This document shows positions 7,585 to 15,868 of a stretch of 64,000 bases of DNA, piece by piece. Numbering within the stretch: position 1 is the stretch's first letter; each line of letters opens with the position of its first letter. The stretch is from positions 62,001 to 126,000 of the forward strand of contig NZ_FAOZ01000002.1 in assembly GCF_001536285.1 (NCBI RefSeq), written 5' to 3'. The notes below the pieces were generated by a model. The model saw only the letters and a program-made list of their open reading frames with translations. It did not search any database and was not told the origin of the DNA. The translations under genes were made by a program, and so were the position numbers. Origin of the DNA: Parafrankia irregularis. GTDB taxonomy: Bacteria; Actinomycetota; Actinomycetes; Frankiales; Frankiaceae.

Positions 7585-9656
7585 GGCATCTCCAGGGGCA
7601 GGTTGGCGTGGACGGATGTGCCGTCGCCGGGGGAGCTCCGCACGACCAGCCGGCCCTCGATCGCGGCGACCCGGTCGCGCAGCCCGAGCAGTCCGGTCCC
7701 ACCGGCCAGGTCCGCGCCGCCGACGCCGTCATCGGCAACGGTGACGACCAGCCGGTTCGCGGACACCCGCACACCGACGTGGACCCGAGTGGCGTGGGCG
7801 TGCTTCGTGGCGTTTGTGACCGCCTCGGCCGCCACGAAATAGGCGGTCGCGGCCACCTGGTCCGGCAGCGGAGGAAGCGCCGGGCCGTCGATGACGTCGA
7901 CCGGGTACGCGGACCGGGCCGCGAGCGCCCGCAGCGCGGGCATCAGGCCCGCCTCGGTGAGCACCGCCGGGTGGATGCCGCGGGCCAGTTCCCGAAGCTC
8001 CGCCACCGAGGCCTCCAGCCCGTCGGCGGCCCGCCGCAGCAGGACCCCCAGCTCCGGATCGGACGGATCGGGGCCGAGCCGGTCCCGTGCCAGCCGCAGG
8101 ATCAGCGCGGTCGTGACCAGCTGCTGCTGGGCTCCGTCATGCAGGTCGCGTTCGATCCTGCGGCGCTGCTCGTCGGCCGCCGTGACGATGCGGGCCCGGG
8201 AGGCCCGAGCCTCCGTGAGCTGCGCCCGCACCTCCGCGGCGAGCCGCTGGTTGTCCAGCTCCAGCGCGGCGGCCGCGATGGTGGCTTCCAGGACGTGCCG
8301 GTCGGCACGCAGCGCCGGATCATGCAGCAGTACCGCGACCACCCGCGGACCGCGCAGGACCGGTGTGACCGCGTCCTGCGGCCGGGGGATGACCGGGCGC
8401 CCCGCGGCGTCCACATAGAGCTCGGAGGCGTCGCGGTCGTCTGTGTCGTCCGGGTGGGGGTAGGCGATCCGCAGTGTCGGATCGCCGAGCGCGTGGGCCA
8501 GCAGGTCGCGCAGCTCCGCCGGATCCGCCCGCGGCAGCCGGAGCAGTAGGCCACCTACGACGGTGCGGCCGAGCCGGATCCGTAACGCGCCGGCGAGGAA
8601 GGCCAGCGGCAGACCCAACGTCGCCAGGTGGGCGATCTCGTTGACCAGCTCGGCGCTCTCACCGGGCAGCCCCGGCTGTGACAGCGACGCGGCGACTCCC
8701 GTGATCCCGACGCCGTACACCGGCGCCAGCACGCGGCGGGCCGGTGGCGTCGCGACGAACCACCGGCGAATCAGCAGCCCGCCCACGGCGACGGCGAAGC
8801 CGACCTGCGCGCCGTTGATCAGATTCTCCTGCAGCCGGGTCAGGTCGGCGACCAGCACCAGGTTCGGTGTTATCGAGCTGTAGAACGGGACGCCGAGCGG
8901 CACGAGGAGCAACACCGTCGCGTACACGGCACCGGTCACCGCCCGCTCGGCCCGCCCATGCAGACGTCCGTCGGGAAAGGCGAGCAGCAGGTGCACCAGG
9001 CTCGCCGAGGCCACCGTCCGGCAGAACAACCCGATGGTGTGCGGGACGGGATTGTTCGAGACCTGCAGGTCCTCGGCGAACCAGGCGATACCGACCATCA
9101 CCATCAGCAGGCCGAGCCGGCCGGGCCGGCGCAGGTGCGCGATGGACCCGGTGAGCAGATAAAGGCCGCCGACGACACCGGAGAAGAAGGTGGTGGTCGT
9201 GTCCGGGTCCCGGCCGCCGTCGGACACCCAGAGCGCCGTGGCGCCGAAGAGCGCTCCCACCACTGCCAGTGCCGGTACCCCAACCCCGCCACCATCACGC
9301 CGGCTTTTGTCGGGATCTTGGGAAATGCGCTGGAGGCGCCCTCGAAAGCGCCTGTCACGGCCTCCGGCCGGATACTTTGCGGGCGAGGATCGGGCAGCTT
9401 CCGTCCGGGTGGCGACGTCGCTCCCGGCAGTGGCGGAACCTGCCTGCGCCTCTCCTTTCTGTGCTGCCGGTACTGCCGCTTCCTCTGTTTGCGCTGTGCC
9501 TGCTCCCACGGCCGCGACCCGCGGGGTGGTATGCCCCCGGGCCTGATCGTGTCGGCCCCCGTTCCCCACCCCTGAGCCTTCCCCCGACTCACCGGACCGA
9601 TCAGGACGCCAATCATTATTCGCGAGACGGTGACTCCGAACAAGGGGGCCGCTCAC
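7581..9656 (-). CDS. Sensor histidine kinase, HisKA_3 type
   Basis: Up to 691 residues from GTG 9656; the first ~115 residues are polar and Ala/Gly-rich, so a later start just before GVPALAVV is possible. About eight hydrophobic segments form the membrane part, followed by a GAF-like linker region with NQRLAAEVRAQL coiled coil. The dimerisation/phosphoacceptor motif is ERDLHDGAQQQL with His near 506. The ATPase has EAVTNATKHAHA (N box), VADDGVGGAD and GTGLLGLRDRVAAIEGRL. It pairs with the downstream regulator through a 4-bp overlap. The upstream 379 bp contains a conserved hairpin element at 9750-9818. The ligand is unknown. Confidence 0.9.
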   Translation of the reverse strand: MSGPLVRSHRLANNDWRPDRSGESGEGSGVGNGGRHDQARGHTTPRVAAVGAGTAQTEEAAVPAAQKGEAQAGSATAGSDVATRTEAARSSPAKYPAGGRDRRFRGRLQRISQDPDKSRRDGGGVGVPALAVVGALFGATALWVSDGGRDPDTTTTFFSGVVGGLYLLTGSIAHLRRPGRLGLLMVMVGIAWFAEDLQVSNNPVPHTIGLFCRTVASASLVHLLLAFPDGRLHGRAERAVTGAVYATVLLLVPLGVPFYSSITPNLVLVADLTRLQENLINGAQVGFAVAVGGLLIRRWFVATPPARRVLAPVYGVGITGVAASLSQPGLPGESAELVNEIAHLATLGLPLAFLAGALRIRLGRTVVGGLLLRLPRADPAELRDLLAHALGDPTLRIAYPHPDDTDDRDASELYVDAAGRPVIPRPQDAVTPVLRGPRVVAVLLHDPALRADRHVLEATIAAAALELDNQRLAAEVRAQLTEARASRARIVTAADEQRRRIERDLHDGAQQQLVTTALILRLARDRLGPDPSDPELGVLLRRAADGLEASVAELRELARGIHPAVLTEAGLMPALRALAARSAYPVDVIDGPALPPLPDQVAATAYFVAAEAVTNATKHAHATRVHVGVRVSANRLVVTVADDGVGGADLAGGTGLLGLRDRVAAIEGRLVVRSSPGDGTSVHANLPLEMP

Positions 9657-9749
9657 TCCGGCCGCACATCGCGGAGCTCGGTAATGGAGACTCGCCCGGC
9701 CCCATCATACGGAAAGCTGTGCCGTTCACCTCGCCGCGGCCTGGTTCAG

Positions 9750-9818
9750 CGAACCTTTTCCCTCTCACGGTCCACGGGCAGGGAAGCCGCAGACCGAGCC
9801 GACGATGGAAAAGGTTCG
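9750..9818. repeat. Hairpin element family 1, copy A
   Basis: A perfect 12-bp inverted repeat, cgaaccttttcc (9750-9761) and its complement (9807-9818), encloses a 45-bp loop. The loop and arms match a second element at 42431-42498. Shared core words include gtccacgg, cagggaa and ccgcag. Arm differences between copies (GAACC/GGTTC here, GATCC/GGATC there) keep the pairing. It lies in the 379-bp gap between the AraC-type gene end and the histidine kinase start, oriented with both on the minus strand. The rest of this gap shows no convincing gene. It could be a structured RNA, attenuator or small palindromic mobile repeat. Confidence 0.75.
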
Positions 9819-10035
9819 GTCTTCATCGGGTATCCGGGCGACCGTGGATTCTTCCTCGTCCGGGTGTCGGCGAGCGTGATTCCCGGCGTTTCCGGCCGGT
9901 CGACGGGAAGGCCCGGAACGAGGAGAACTTCGGCGGCTCCGCATACCCGGCGGCCCTCGATCTGATGGCCGGGCGACGATCACAGTCCCCGCACTCGGCG
10001 AGACGGGTGGGCCGCCGTTCACACGGCGGCGGACG

Positions 10036-10992
10036 TCAGGCGCGGAAGGTTCTGCGGTAGGCGTTCGGTGACACCGCGATCGCCTCCCGCAGATGCTGGC
10101 GCAGGGAGGTGGCGGTGCCGAAGCCCGCGCGCTCCGCGATGCGGTCGACTGGCAGGTCGGTGTTCTCCAGAAGATGCCTGGCAAGGTCGATCCGCTGCCC
10201 GGTGAGCCACTGCCCTGGGCTCTGCCCGACCTCGGCACGGAAGCGGCGGGTGAACGTCCGCCGGCTCATCCCCGCGTGCGCGGCAAGCTCGTCGAGCCCC
10301 AGTGCCTGGTCGAGCCGATCGAGGGCCCAGCCGCGGGTCGGCGCCGTCCCGTTGTCCGCGGTGCGTGGGACGGGGCGTTCGATGTACTGGGCCTGGCCGC
10401 CGTCCCGCCAGGGCGGAACCACGCTGTTGCGGGCCACCCGGTTGGCGACGCCGCTGCCATGGTCGCGGCGGACGATGTGGAGACAGAGGTCGACTGCCGC
10501 GGCCGCACCCGCGGAGGTGAGGATGCGCCCCGTGTCGACGAAGAGGACGCCAGGGTCGACGTCGATGGCTGGGTAGCAGCGCCGGAGGTGCTCCGCATGC
10601 CGCCAGTGGGTGGTGGCCCGCAGACCGTCCAGCAGGCCGCCGGCGGCGAGGACGTACGACGCCAGGCAGAGCGAGACCAGCCGGGCGTCGGGGCGAACCT
10701 GGCCGAGCGCGTTCGCCAGATCGGCGGGCAGGAGATCGCGGCCGGTGATCCTGGTCATCTCCTCGGCGGGAGGGATGACGACGGTGTCGGCGGTTGACAG
10801 CGCCGCTGCGCCACCTGTGACGGTGACGGAGAAATCGGCGGCCGTCCTCACCGGGCCGCCACTCACCGTGCAGGTGGTCACCCGGTACAGCGGCCGGCCG
10901 GCGTCGTCGCAGGCATTGCCGAAGATCTTGGACGGCGTGCTGAGCTCGAACGGCATCACCCCGTCCGTCGCGAGGACGGCAACCTGATGCAT
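10036..10992 (-). CDS. GlxA-type transcriptional regulator (DJ-1/PfpI + AraC HTH)
   Basis: 318 residues from ATG 10992 (MHQVAVLATDG). The N-terminal half (about 1-180) is a DJ-1/PfpI-like domain: AVLATDGVMPFELSTP, DTVVIPPAEE and SLCLASYVLAAGGLLDG, where the Cys sits at the nucleophile elbow. The C-terminal ~100 residues form a double AraC HTH: LGLDELAAHAGMSRRTFTRR, then VGQSPGQWLTGQRI and DRIAERAGFGTATSLRQH. Such proteins usually act as activators of adjacent metabolic genes. It is divergent from the oxidoreductase gene with a 70-bp shared promoter region, so that gene is a likely target. Confidence 0.93.
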   Translation of the reverse strand: MHQVAVLATDGVMPFELSTPSKIFGNACDDAGRPLYRVTTCTVSGGPVRTAADFSVTVTGGAAALSTADTVVIPPAEEMTRITGRDLLPADLANALGQVRPDARLVSLCLASYVLAAGGLLDGLRATTHWRHAEHLRRCYPAIDVDPGVLFVDTGRILTSAGAAAAVDLCLHIVRRDHGSGVANRVARNSVVPPWRDGGQAQYIERPVPRTADNGTAPTRGWALDRLDQALGLDELAAHAGMSRRTFTRRFRAEVGQSPGQWLTGQRIDLARHLLENTDLPVDRIAERAGFGTATSLRQHLREAIAVSPNAYRRTFRA

Positions 10993-11062
10993 GGCCCGAT
11001 CCTTGCACAAGTCGGCCTTCGGGCCACTTTCTGGCGCTCGGGGCCGGCGGCAGTGTGGAGCC

Positions 11063-12082
11063 ATGACGACAACGACGCCCCCGACGACGCCCCCGACGAC
11101 GTCCACGTTGCCGGCGACGCCGACCGTGACGTCCACGGCCACGGCGATGATGCGTGCGATCAGCCAGGACAGTCTGGGAGGACCTGAGCGGCTGCGGCTG
11201 GTCGAGGTCGAACGCCCCGCTCCAGGCCCGTCCGAGGTTCTGGTGCGGGTGCGGGCGGTGGGCCTCAACCCGACCGACTGGAAGCATCGGGCCATGCCGG
11301 GCTTCCTCGGGGAGCTTCCGCTCGTCCTCGGCTGGGACGTCTCCGGCGTGGTCGAGGCGGTCGGGCTCGGGGTGACCATCCACGAGGTGGGCGACGAGGT
11401 GTTCGGCATGCTGCCGTACCCGTACGGGCACGGTTCCTGCGCCGAGTACGTCATCGCGCCGGCCCGCGTGCTCGTCCACAAACCGGCGGAGCTCGATCAC
11501 GCTCACGCCGGTGCGATTCCGCTGGCGGCGCTGACCGCCTACCAGGCGCTGGTGGACACCGCCAGTGTGCGGGCCGGCCAGCGGGTGCTGATCCACGCCG
11601 CGGCCGGCGGAGTCGGGCACTTCGCGGTCCAGATCGCGAAGTCGCTCGGGGCGTATGTGATCGGTACCGCCAGCGAGGTCAAGCACGACCTGCTTCGCGG
11701 GCTCGGCGCCGACGAACTGATCGACTACCACCATGAGGACTTCGAGCGGGCAGCCGGGGGAGTCGACGTCGTCATCGATCCGATTGGTGGCGATTACACG
11801 GCCAGGTCGCTGCGGACGCTGCGCCCGGGTGGTGTCCTTGTGTCCCTCGCGCTCACCGAGACTCAGCCGATGCCGCAGGAGGCTGCCCGGCGCGGTGTCC
11901 ATCACCGGCTGATGCTGGTCGAGGCCGATCAGGAGGGCATGCTTGCGGTCGCCGAGCTGGCGCGGACGCGGCGGCTCCGCCCCGTCATCGAGGCCGCCTT
12001 CCCGTGGGAGGAGGCGGCGAAGGCGCATGCGGTGGGCGATGGCGGCCGGGTGACCGGCAAGCTCGTGCTCACCGTCGGATGA
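11063..12082 (+). CDS. Zinc-independent MDR oxidoreductase / quinone reductase
   Basis: 339 residues from ATG 11063, preceded by gtggag. A Thr/Pro-rich leader comes before MMRAISQDSLGG, so a start near 11144 is also possible. MDR-fold features: RAVGLNPTDWKHR, GWDVSGVVEAVG, GDEVFGM, and the nucleotide-binding LIHAAAGGVGHFAVQIAKSLGA, then GADELIDYHHEDF. The structural zinc Cys cluster of alcohol dehydrogenases is absent, pointing to the NADPH:quinone reductase branch. Divergent from the GlxA-type regulator. The electron acceptor cannot be read from sequence. Confidence 0.9.
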   Translation: MTTTTPPTTPPTTSTLPATPTVTSTATAMMRAISQDSLGGPERLRLVEVERPAPGPSEVLVRVRAVGLNPTDWKHRAMPGFLGELPLVLGWDVSGVVEAVGLGVTIHEVGDEVFGMLPYPYGHGSCAEYVIAPARVLVHKPAELDHAHAGAIPLAALTAYQALVDTASVRAGQRVLIHAAAGGVGHFAVQIAKSLGAYVIGTASEVKHDLLRGLGADELIDYHHEDFERAAGGVDVVIDPIGGDYTARSLRTLRPGGVLVSLALTETQPMPQEAARRGVHHRLMLVEADQEGMLAVAELARTRRLRPVIEAAFPWEEAAKAHAVGDGGRVTGKLVLTVG

Positions 12083-12181
12083 TCGGTGCACGATGGGCCG
12101 GGCGGCCCGCCACGGCCGGGATGAAGCCATCGCGGGGCGGCGGGCGGCGGGCGGCGGTGCGGCCGGGGTGCCAGCAGCGCC

Positions 12182-12258
12182 CGGTGCGGCGTGGCAGCAG
12201 GCGGTGCGGCGTGGCAGCAGGGCGGTGCGGCGTGGCAGCAGGCGGTGCGGCGGGAAGG
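12182..12258. repeat. 20-bp tandem repeat in a 5' leader
   Basis: Unit cggtgcggcgtggcagcagg occurs at 12182, 12202 (with one extra g) and 12223, followed by a partial unit at 12243. It occupies most of the leader of the split-barrel gene at 12268 and ends at its Shine-Dalgarno (gggaaggag). Such an array may vary in copy number between strains. Confidence 0.85.
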
Positions 12259-12267
12259 AGCCAGGGT

Positions 12268-12711
12268 ATGAGCACGGCTGATGGCATGAACACACTGCCT
12301 CGAGAGCTGCGGGAATTGGTCGAAACCGGCCCACTCGCGCATCTGAGCACCATCAACGCGGACGGGAGTCCGCAGGTCTCCGTCATCTGGATCGGCCTCG
12401 ACGGCGACGATCTGGTCAGTGGCCACATGTCGTGGTACGCGAAGCTACGCAACATCGAGCGGGATCCCCGGGCGGTGCTGTCCTTCGCCGCGCCCCGGGA
12501 ACCCGGCGTGGTCATGAACCCGTACGCCGTGCTGCACACGCGGGCCATCGTGCAGCCCAGCGACGAAGCCTGGGGCCTGCTCGATCGCCTGACGAGAATC
12601 TACGTCGCGGCGGACGCGCGGTTCCCGGCGCCCCAGGGCCCCGGCTACATCGTCCGGTATCGCGTGCAACGCATCGGCGGGGTCGGCCCCTGGGCGGCGG
12701 CCCGCCGCTGA
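12268..12711 (+). CDS. PPOX-class F420/FMN-dependent protein
   Basis: 147 residues from ATG 12268, with gggaaggag 8 bp upstream. It matches the small split beta-barrel flavin/F420-binding family: LVETGPLAHLSTINADGSPQ, VSVIWIGLDGDDLV, YAKLRNIERDPRAVLSF and a C-terminal YRVQRIGG. Family members bind FMN or deazaflavin F420 and reduce a range of small molecules; in actinomycetes the TIGR03618-like group often uses F420. It is cytosolic, 185 bp after the oxidoreductase gene and possibly co-transcribed with it. The substrate is not evident. Confidence 0.88.
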   Translation: MSTADGMNTLPRELRELVETGPLAHLSTINADGSPQVSVIWIGLDGDDLVSGHMSWYAKLRNIERDPRAVLSFAAPREPGVVMNPYAVLHTRAIVQPSDEAWGLLDRLTRIYVAADARFPAPQGPGYIVRYRVQRIGGVGPWAAARR

Positions 12712-12749
12712 GCTGCCCGCGGCGCACCTCGGCCGGCCGGCTCCCGGGA

Positions 12750-13409
12750 TCAGACGCGGCGGGTGAAGGACAGATGGGTGATGCCGCTGGGGGAGGAGAC
12801 CGTCTCGATGTCGAAGCGCTCCTCGAGGCCCTCCTGGCCGTCCCACAGCCGGGTGCCCCGGCCGAGCAGGATCGGGACCACCGCGACGTGCATCGAGTCG
12901 ATCAGGTTGGCGGTCAGGAAGTCACGCACGATGGTCGGGCCGCCGCCGATGCGCACGTCGAGGTCGCCGGCGGCCTCCCGGGCGAGGTCGAGTGCCTGCT
13001 TCGGCGCCGCGTCGATGAAATGGAACACGGTGCCGCCCTCCATCTCGATGGACGGCCTCGGATGATGCGTGAGAACGAAGACCGGGGTGTGGAACGGCGG
13101 GTTGGGCCCCCACCAACCGCGCCATTCCCGGTCGGTGCCGAGATCCTCCCACGGGCCGGTCTGGGGGCCGAACTTGCCGCGGCCCATGATCTCGGCTCCG
13201 ATACCGGGGCCGAAACGCTCGGCGTAGGCGTTGTCGACGCCGGTGCTGCCACCCGGCTGGCCGTGCGAGGCCCGGCCGAACCGGGTGGCGAACGCCCACT
13301 CGTGGAGGCGGATGCCGGCGTGGCCGAACGGTGCTTCGAACGTCGGGCCCTCGCCGGTGGCGAATCCGTCGAGTGAGATCGCGAAGTTGTGGACACGTAC
13401 CGCCGACAT
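12750..13409 (-). CDS. RibD C-terminal / dihydrofolate reductase-fold protein
   Basis: 219 residues from ATG 13409 (MSAVRVHNFAISLDG); an ATG at 13478 would add a weak leader. Typical motifs: NFAISLDGFATG at the start, MGRGKFGP, VFVLTHHPRP, LDVRIGGGPTIVRDFL (nucleotide-binding glycine turn) and ELxxxVVPILLGRGTRLW-like text (HVAVVPILLGRG). This family reduces pterin- or flavin-precursor-like compounds with NADPH, and many members are uncharacterised. Convergent with the split-barrel gene (39-bp gap). It may be F420/flavin related by neighbourhood, which is only inference. Confidence 0.88.
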   Translation of the reverse strand: MSAVRVHNFAISLDGFATGEGPTFEAPFGHAGIRLHEWAFATRFGRASHGQPGGSTGVDNAYAERFGPGIGAEIMGRGKFGPQTGPWEDLGTDREWRGWWGPNPPFHTPVFVLTHHPRPSIEMEGGTVFHFIDAAPKQALDLAREAAGDLDVRIGGGPTIVRDFLTANLIDSMHVAVVPILLGRGTRLWDGQEGLEERFDIETVSSPSGITHLSFTRRV

Positions 13410-13594
13410 CGCTGCTCCCGGTGCTGGTGATCTGCAAGCGGTCGCCGCCAGGCTAGCGAGATCAGTGGAGGTCCGCATCTCCCTGGGTGGCTGGAGTCCT
13501 GCGCAACGCGACAGGTGTTGGGCGGAACGAGGCGCCCCGACGGCAGTTTCTGTATTTGTTTCCCGGCACCGGTCCGTCGGTGTAGCACTGATTC

Positions 13595-14449
13595 GTGCAG
13601 CCTCTTACGGTCGTCATCGTTCACCGCGACCAACCGGAGCGACTCCTCGACACCATCGACGCGTTCCGCGCGCAGGACATCCCCGTCACGATCACGATCG
13701 TCGACAACGGATCGGTGACCATCCCGCCGGTCGAGGCCGACGACGTCACGGTCGTGCTCGGCGGCGCCAACCTGGGATTCGGGCCGGCGGCGAACATCGG
13801 CTACCGCAGGTTCCTCGCCGACCCGGACGCGGGTGAATGGGTTGTGCTCGCGCCGCACGACGCACTGCCCGAACCGACCTGCCTGAGCCACATCCTCGGC
13901 GTGCTGGCCGAGCGGCCGCGGGCAGGGCTCGCCTGCGCGGACGTCGGTGACGGTGCGACCCCGGTCATCGACGCCTACCTCGGCGGGATCCTCGTGCCCG
14001 CGAGCGTCGACGCGGGCTGGGAGACGGTCGGGCATCCGCACGGCACGCTGATGTTCGCCCGGCGGGCCTGCCTCGACGAGGTGGGAATCTTCGACGAGCG
14101 CTACTTCGCGTACTGCGAGGAAGCCGACCTGGCGCTGCGGGCACGCGCCGCCGGCTGGGAATCCGGGCTGGTACGGGGCGCGATGGTCAAGAACCCGTAT
14201 GTCGGCTCGCCCTCCGGGGCGATCGACTACCTGCAGCTGCGAAACACCCTGCTGATGGTGCGGGAGCACTTCGGCCGCTATCACGTGTTCATCCGGCTCT
14301 GCATCGCGTTGTTGCAGCTTGGTACGGGTGCGATCAGGCCAGCCCGTCGGGGCCCCTACTGGCACCCCGACGGGCGTGTCCGCGGCATCGTCGACTTTCT
14401 CCGCGGGCGTTTCGGCCCGCCGCCGGCGCACCTTTACACGAAACGCTGA
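13595..14449 (+). CDS. Family 2 glycosyltransferase
   Basis: 284 residues from GTG 13595. GT-A fold signs: QPLTVVIVHRDQPERLLDTI, VTITIVDNGS, GGANLGFGPAANIGYRRFL and the acceptor-side GTLMFARRACLDEVGIFDERYFAYCEEADLALRAR pattern, which is common in rhamnosyl/galactofuranosyl-type enzymes. No transmembrane anchor is obvious except a hydrophobic stretch near IRLCIALLQLG. It probably adds a sugar to a cell-surface polymer or secondary metabolite. It stands alone: the upstream neighbour is divergent and the downstream neighbour convergent. Confidence 0.9.
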   Translation: MQPLTVVIVHRDQPERLLDTIDAFRAQDIPVTITIVDNGSVTIPPVEADDVTVVLGGANLGFGPAANIGYRRFLADPDAGEWVVLAPHDALPEPTCLSHILGVLAERPRAGLACADVGDGATPVIDAYLGGILVPASVDAGWETVGHPHGTLMFARRACLDEVGIFDERYFAYCEEADLALRARAAGWESGLVRGAMVKNPYVGSPSGAIDYLQLRNTLLMVREHFGRYHVFIRLCIALLQLGTGAIRPARRGPYWHPDGRVRGIVDFLRGRFGPPPAHLYTKR

Positions 14450-14510
14450 GTGCGCCGGCCGGGCACATGCCGCTGCCGCTGCTATGCCGCCGTACCGCTG
14501 CGGCCTCAGG

Positions 14511-15452
14511 TCAGGGCGCGGGGCAGACAGCCCCCGCCCAGCCCATGACGTGGCAGTAGGTCTCGCGGCTGACCTTCCACCGGCCCTCGCTGATCACGGC
14601 CTTGCCGGTCTGCAGACCGAAGGTCACCCCGCCCTGGTAGGTGATCTCGTAACGCAGCGACGCATGCCGCGGGTCGGTGAAGACGATGTCGCGGGTGGTC
14701 ACCGTGGCGGTCGACGTCGCTGTGGGGAAATTCTGAATGGCCTGCTCCAGGGTGCCAGCCAACGACGGACCCGCCTCGACCGCGGCAAGGGAGTACGCCG
14801 GGTCCTGGCCACTCGTGAATGCCTGCGCGTAGGCCTGCTGGACCGCGTTTCGGGCTGCCGCAACGTCCCGTGGCTGGCGGCCGGCTTTGGCCGGGCAGAT
14901 GGCCCCGGCCCAGCTCATGACGGTGCAGTAGGTCTCGCGGCTGACCTTCCACCGGCCGTCGCTGATCACCGCGGTGCCGTTCTGCACGCCGAAGTCGATG
15001 CCGCCCTGGTAGACGACGTGGAAACGCAGCCCGGCCGTGCGAGGCCCCTGGAGCTTGATGTCACTGACCGTCACCTGTGCGGTGCTGGTGGCCTGCGGGA
15101 AGTTCTGCATGGCCTGCTGCAGGGTGCCGGCCAGCGCCGGCCCGTCCTCGACGGCGGCGAGGGCGTACGCCGGGTCCTGGCCGCCGGTGAAGGCCTGCGT
15201 GTAGGCGGCGGTGATCGCGGCCTGCGGCCGGTGCTGGGTCGGTGCGGGCCGGGGCCCGCCGGCGGTCGCCGTCTGGGCGGGAATCTGCGCCACGATGGCG
15301 ACGGCGGCAAGCGTCAGCCAGGCCAGGCACCCCCGCCGTGCCCGCTGCCTGCGCCGACCTTCCTGGCCGTTCCGATTCGGCCGCAGGCTTCGCCTGCTTC
15401 CGGTGGCGGGCTGCTGGGCCGGGCGCACCCCGGTCTGGTCGGACATCGTCAT
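14511..15452 (-). CDS. Secreted protein with duplicated ~110-residue domain
   Basis: 313 residues, ATG 15452 with a strong ggaggagga Shine-Dalgarno. An Arg-rich N-terminus and the hydrophobic CLAWLTLAAVAIVAQI form a signal peptide or anchor. Two copies of one domain follow (about 80-195 and 205-313). Each has A.TQAFT.GQDPAY.LAAVE, a ..QNFP.ATSTA core, YQGG and the near-identical GRWKVSRETYC plus WAGA.CP ending. The pattern is reminiscent of mycobacterial Mtb12-like low-molecular-weight antigen domains, but that match is tentative. Two Cys per domain may form a disulfide. No enzyme motif is visible. Confidence 0.8.
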   Translation of the reverse strand: MTMSDQTGVRPAQQPATGSRRSLRPNRNGQEGRRRQRARRGCLAWLTLAAVAIVAQIPAQTATAGGPRPAPTQHRPQAAITAAYTQAFTGGQDPAYALAAVEDGPALAGTLQQAMQNFPQATSTAQVTVSDIKLQGPRTAGLRFHVVYQGGIDFGVQNGTAVISDGRWKVSRETYCTVMSWAGAICPAKAGRQPRDVAAARNAVQQAYAQAFTSGQDPAYSLAAVEAGPSLAGTLEQAIQNFPTATSTATVTTRDIVFTDPRHASLRYEITYQGGVTFGLQTGKAVISEGRWKVSRETYCHVMGWAGAVCPAP

Positions 15453-15529
15453 TGTCTCCTCCTCCGCGGCAAGGTTGCCGCCGATACAGGAGAGTCCGCA
15501 CGGCCCGGGATGGTTTACCCGGAAAAGAC

Positions 15530-15760
15530 AACGATTCGCGGATCAGTGCCCTCGGCCAGACCGGCCGGACCTCGTTGCGCTTCGACGGCGGCGCCGCCAC
15601 CGAGCTCGCCGTCCTGTGGACGACCAGTGAGAACGGCCTGTGCACCGTCACCGCCGCGGTTCCCGCCGGGGCGACGAACGCCCAGTTCCTGCTGCGCTAC
15701 GGCAGCAACAACTGTTCTGGGCCGTGGACGACTTCAGGGCCACGACGTCCACCACGGCGC
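15530..15760 (+). pseudogene. Remnant of a secreted beta-sandwich (jelly-roll) domain, frameshifted
   Basis: Between 15453 and 15868 there is no intact gene. One frame reads ISALGQTGRTSLRFDGG, then TELAVLWTTSENG and AQFLLRYGSNN, and breaks off. Supplying one g after 15714 (aactgttctgg read as aactggttctgg) continues the domain as NNWFWAVDDFRATT. NNW(F/Y)WAVDD is a familiar ending of carbohydrate-binding/MAM-like domains on secreted hydrolases. The upstream catalytic part is absent and no start codon fits. I read it as a decayed gene tail with one base lost, or an assembly error inside a fragment. Confidence 0.6.
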
Positions 15761-15761
15761 A

Positions 15762-15799
15762 GGTATCGAGCACGGCTGTAGGTATCGAGCACGGCTGTA
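15762..15799. repeat. 19-bp perfect tandem duplication
   Basis: ggtatcgagcacggctgta occurs at 15762-15780 and immediately again at 15781-15799. Two more degenerate copies (ggatcgagcgcggcgta, ggcgtcgag) follow to about 15826. It sits just behind the decayed gene tail. Confidence 0.9.
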
Positions 15800-15868
15800 A
15801 GGATCGAGCGCGGCGTAGGCGTCGAGTGCGACCGGCGGGTGTGTCTCTCCCCGCCCGCCGGTCGGCTG

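Noticed and set aside
10019-12334. A 771-codon minus-strand frame over the AraC/oxidoreductase region
   Set aside because: It contains the reverse complement of the well-supported plus-strand oxidoreductase and other-frame readings of the AraC gene; no motifs.
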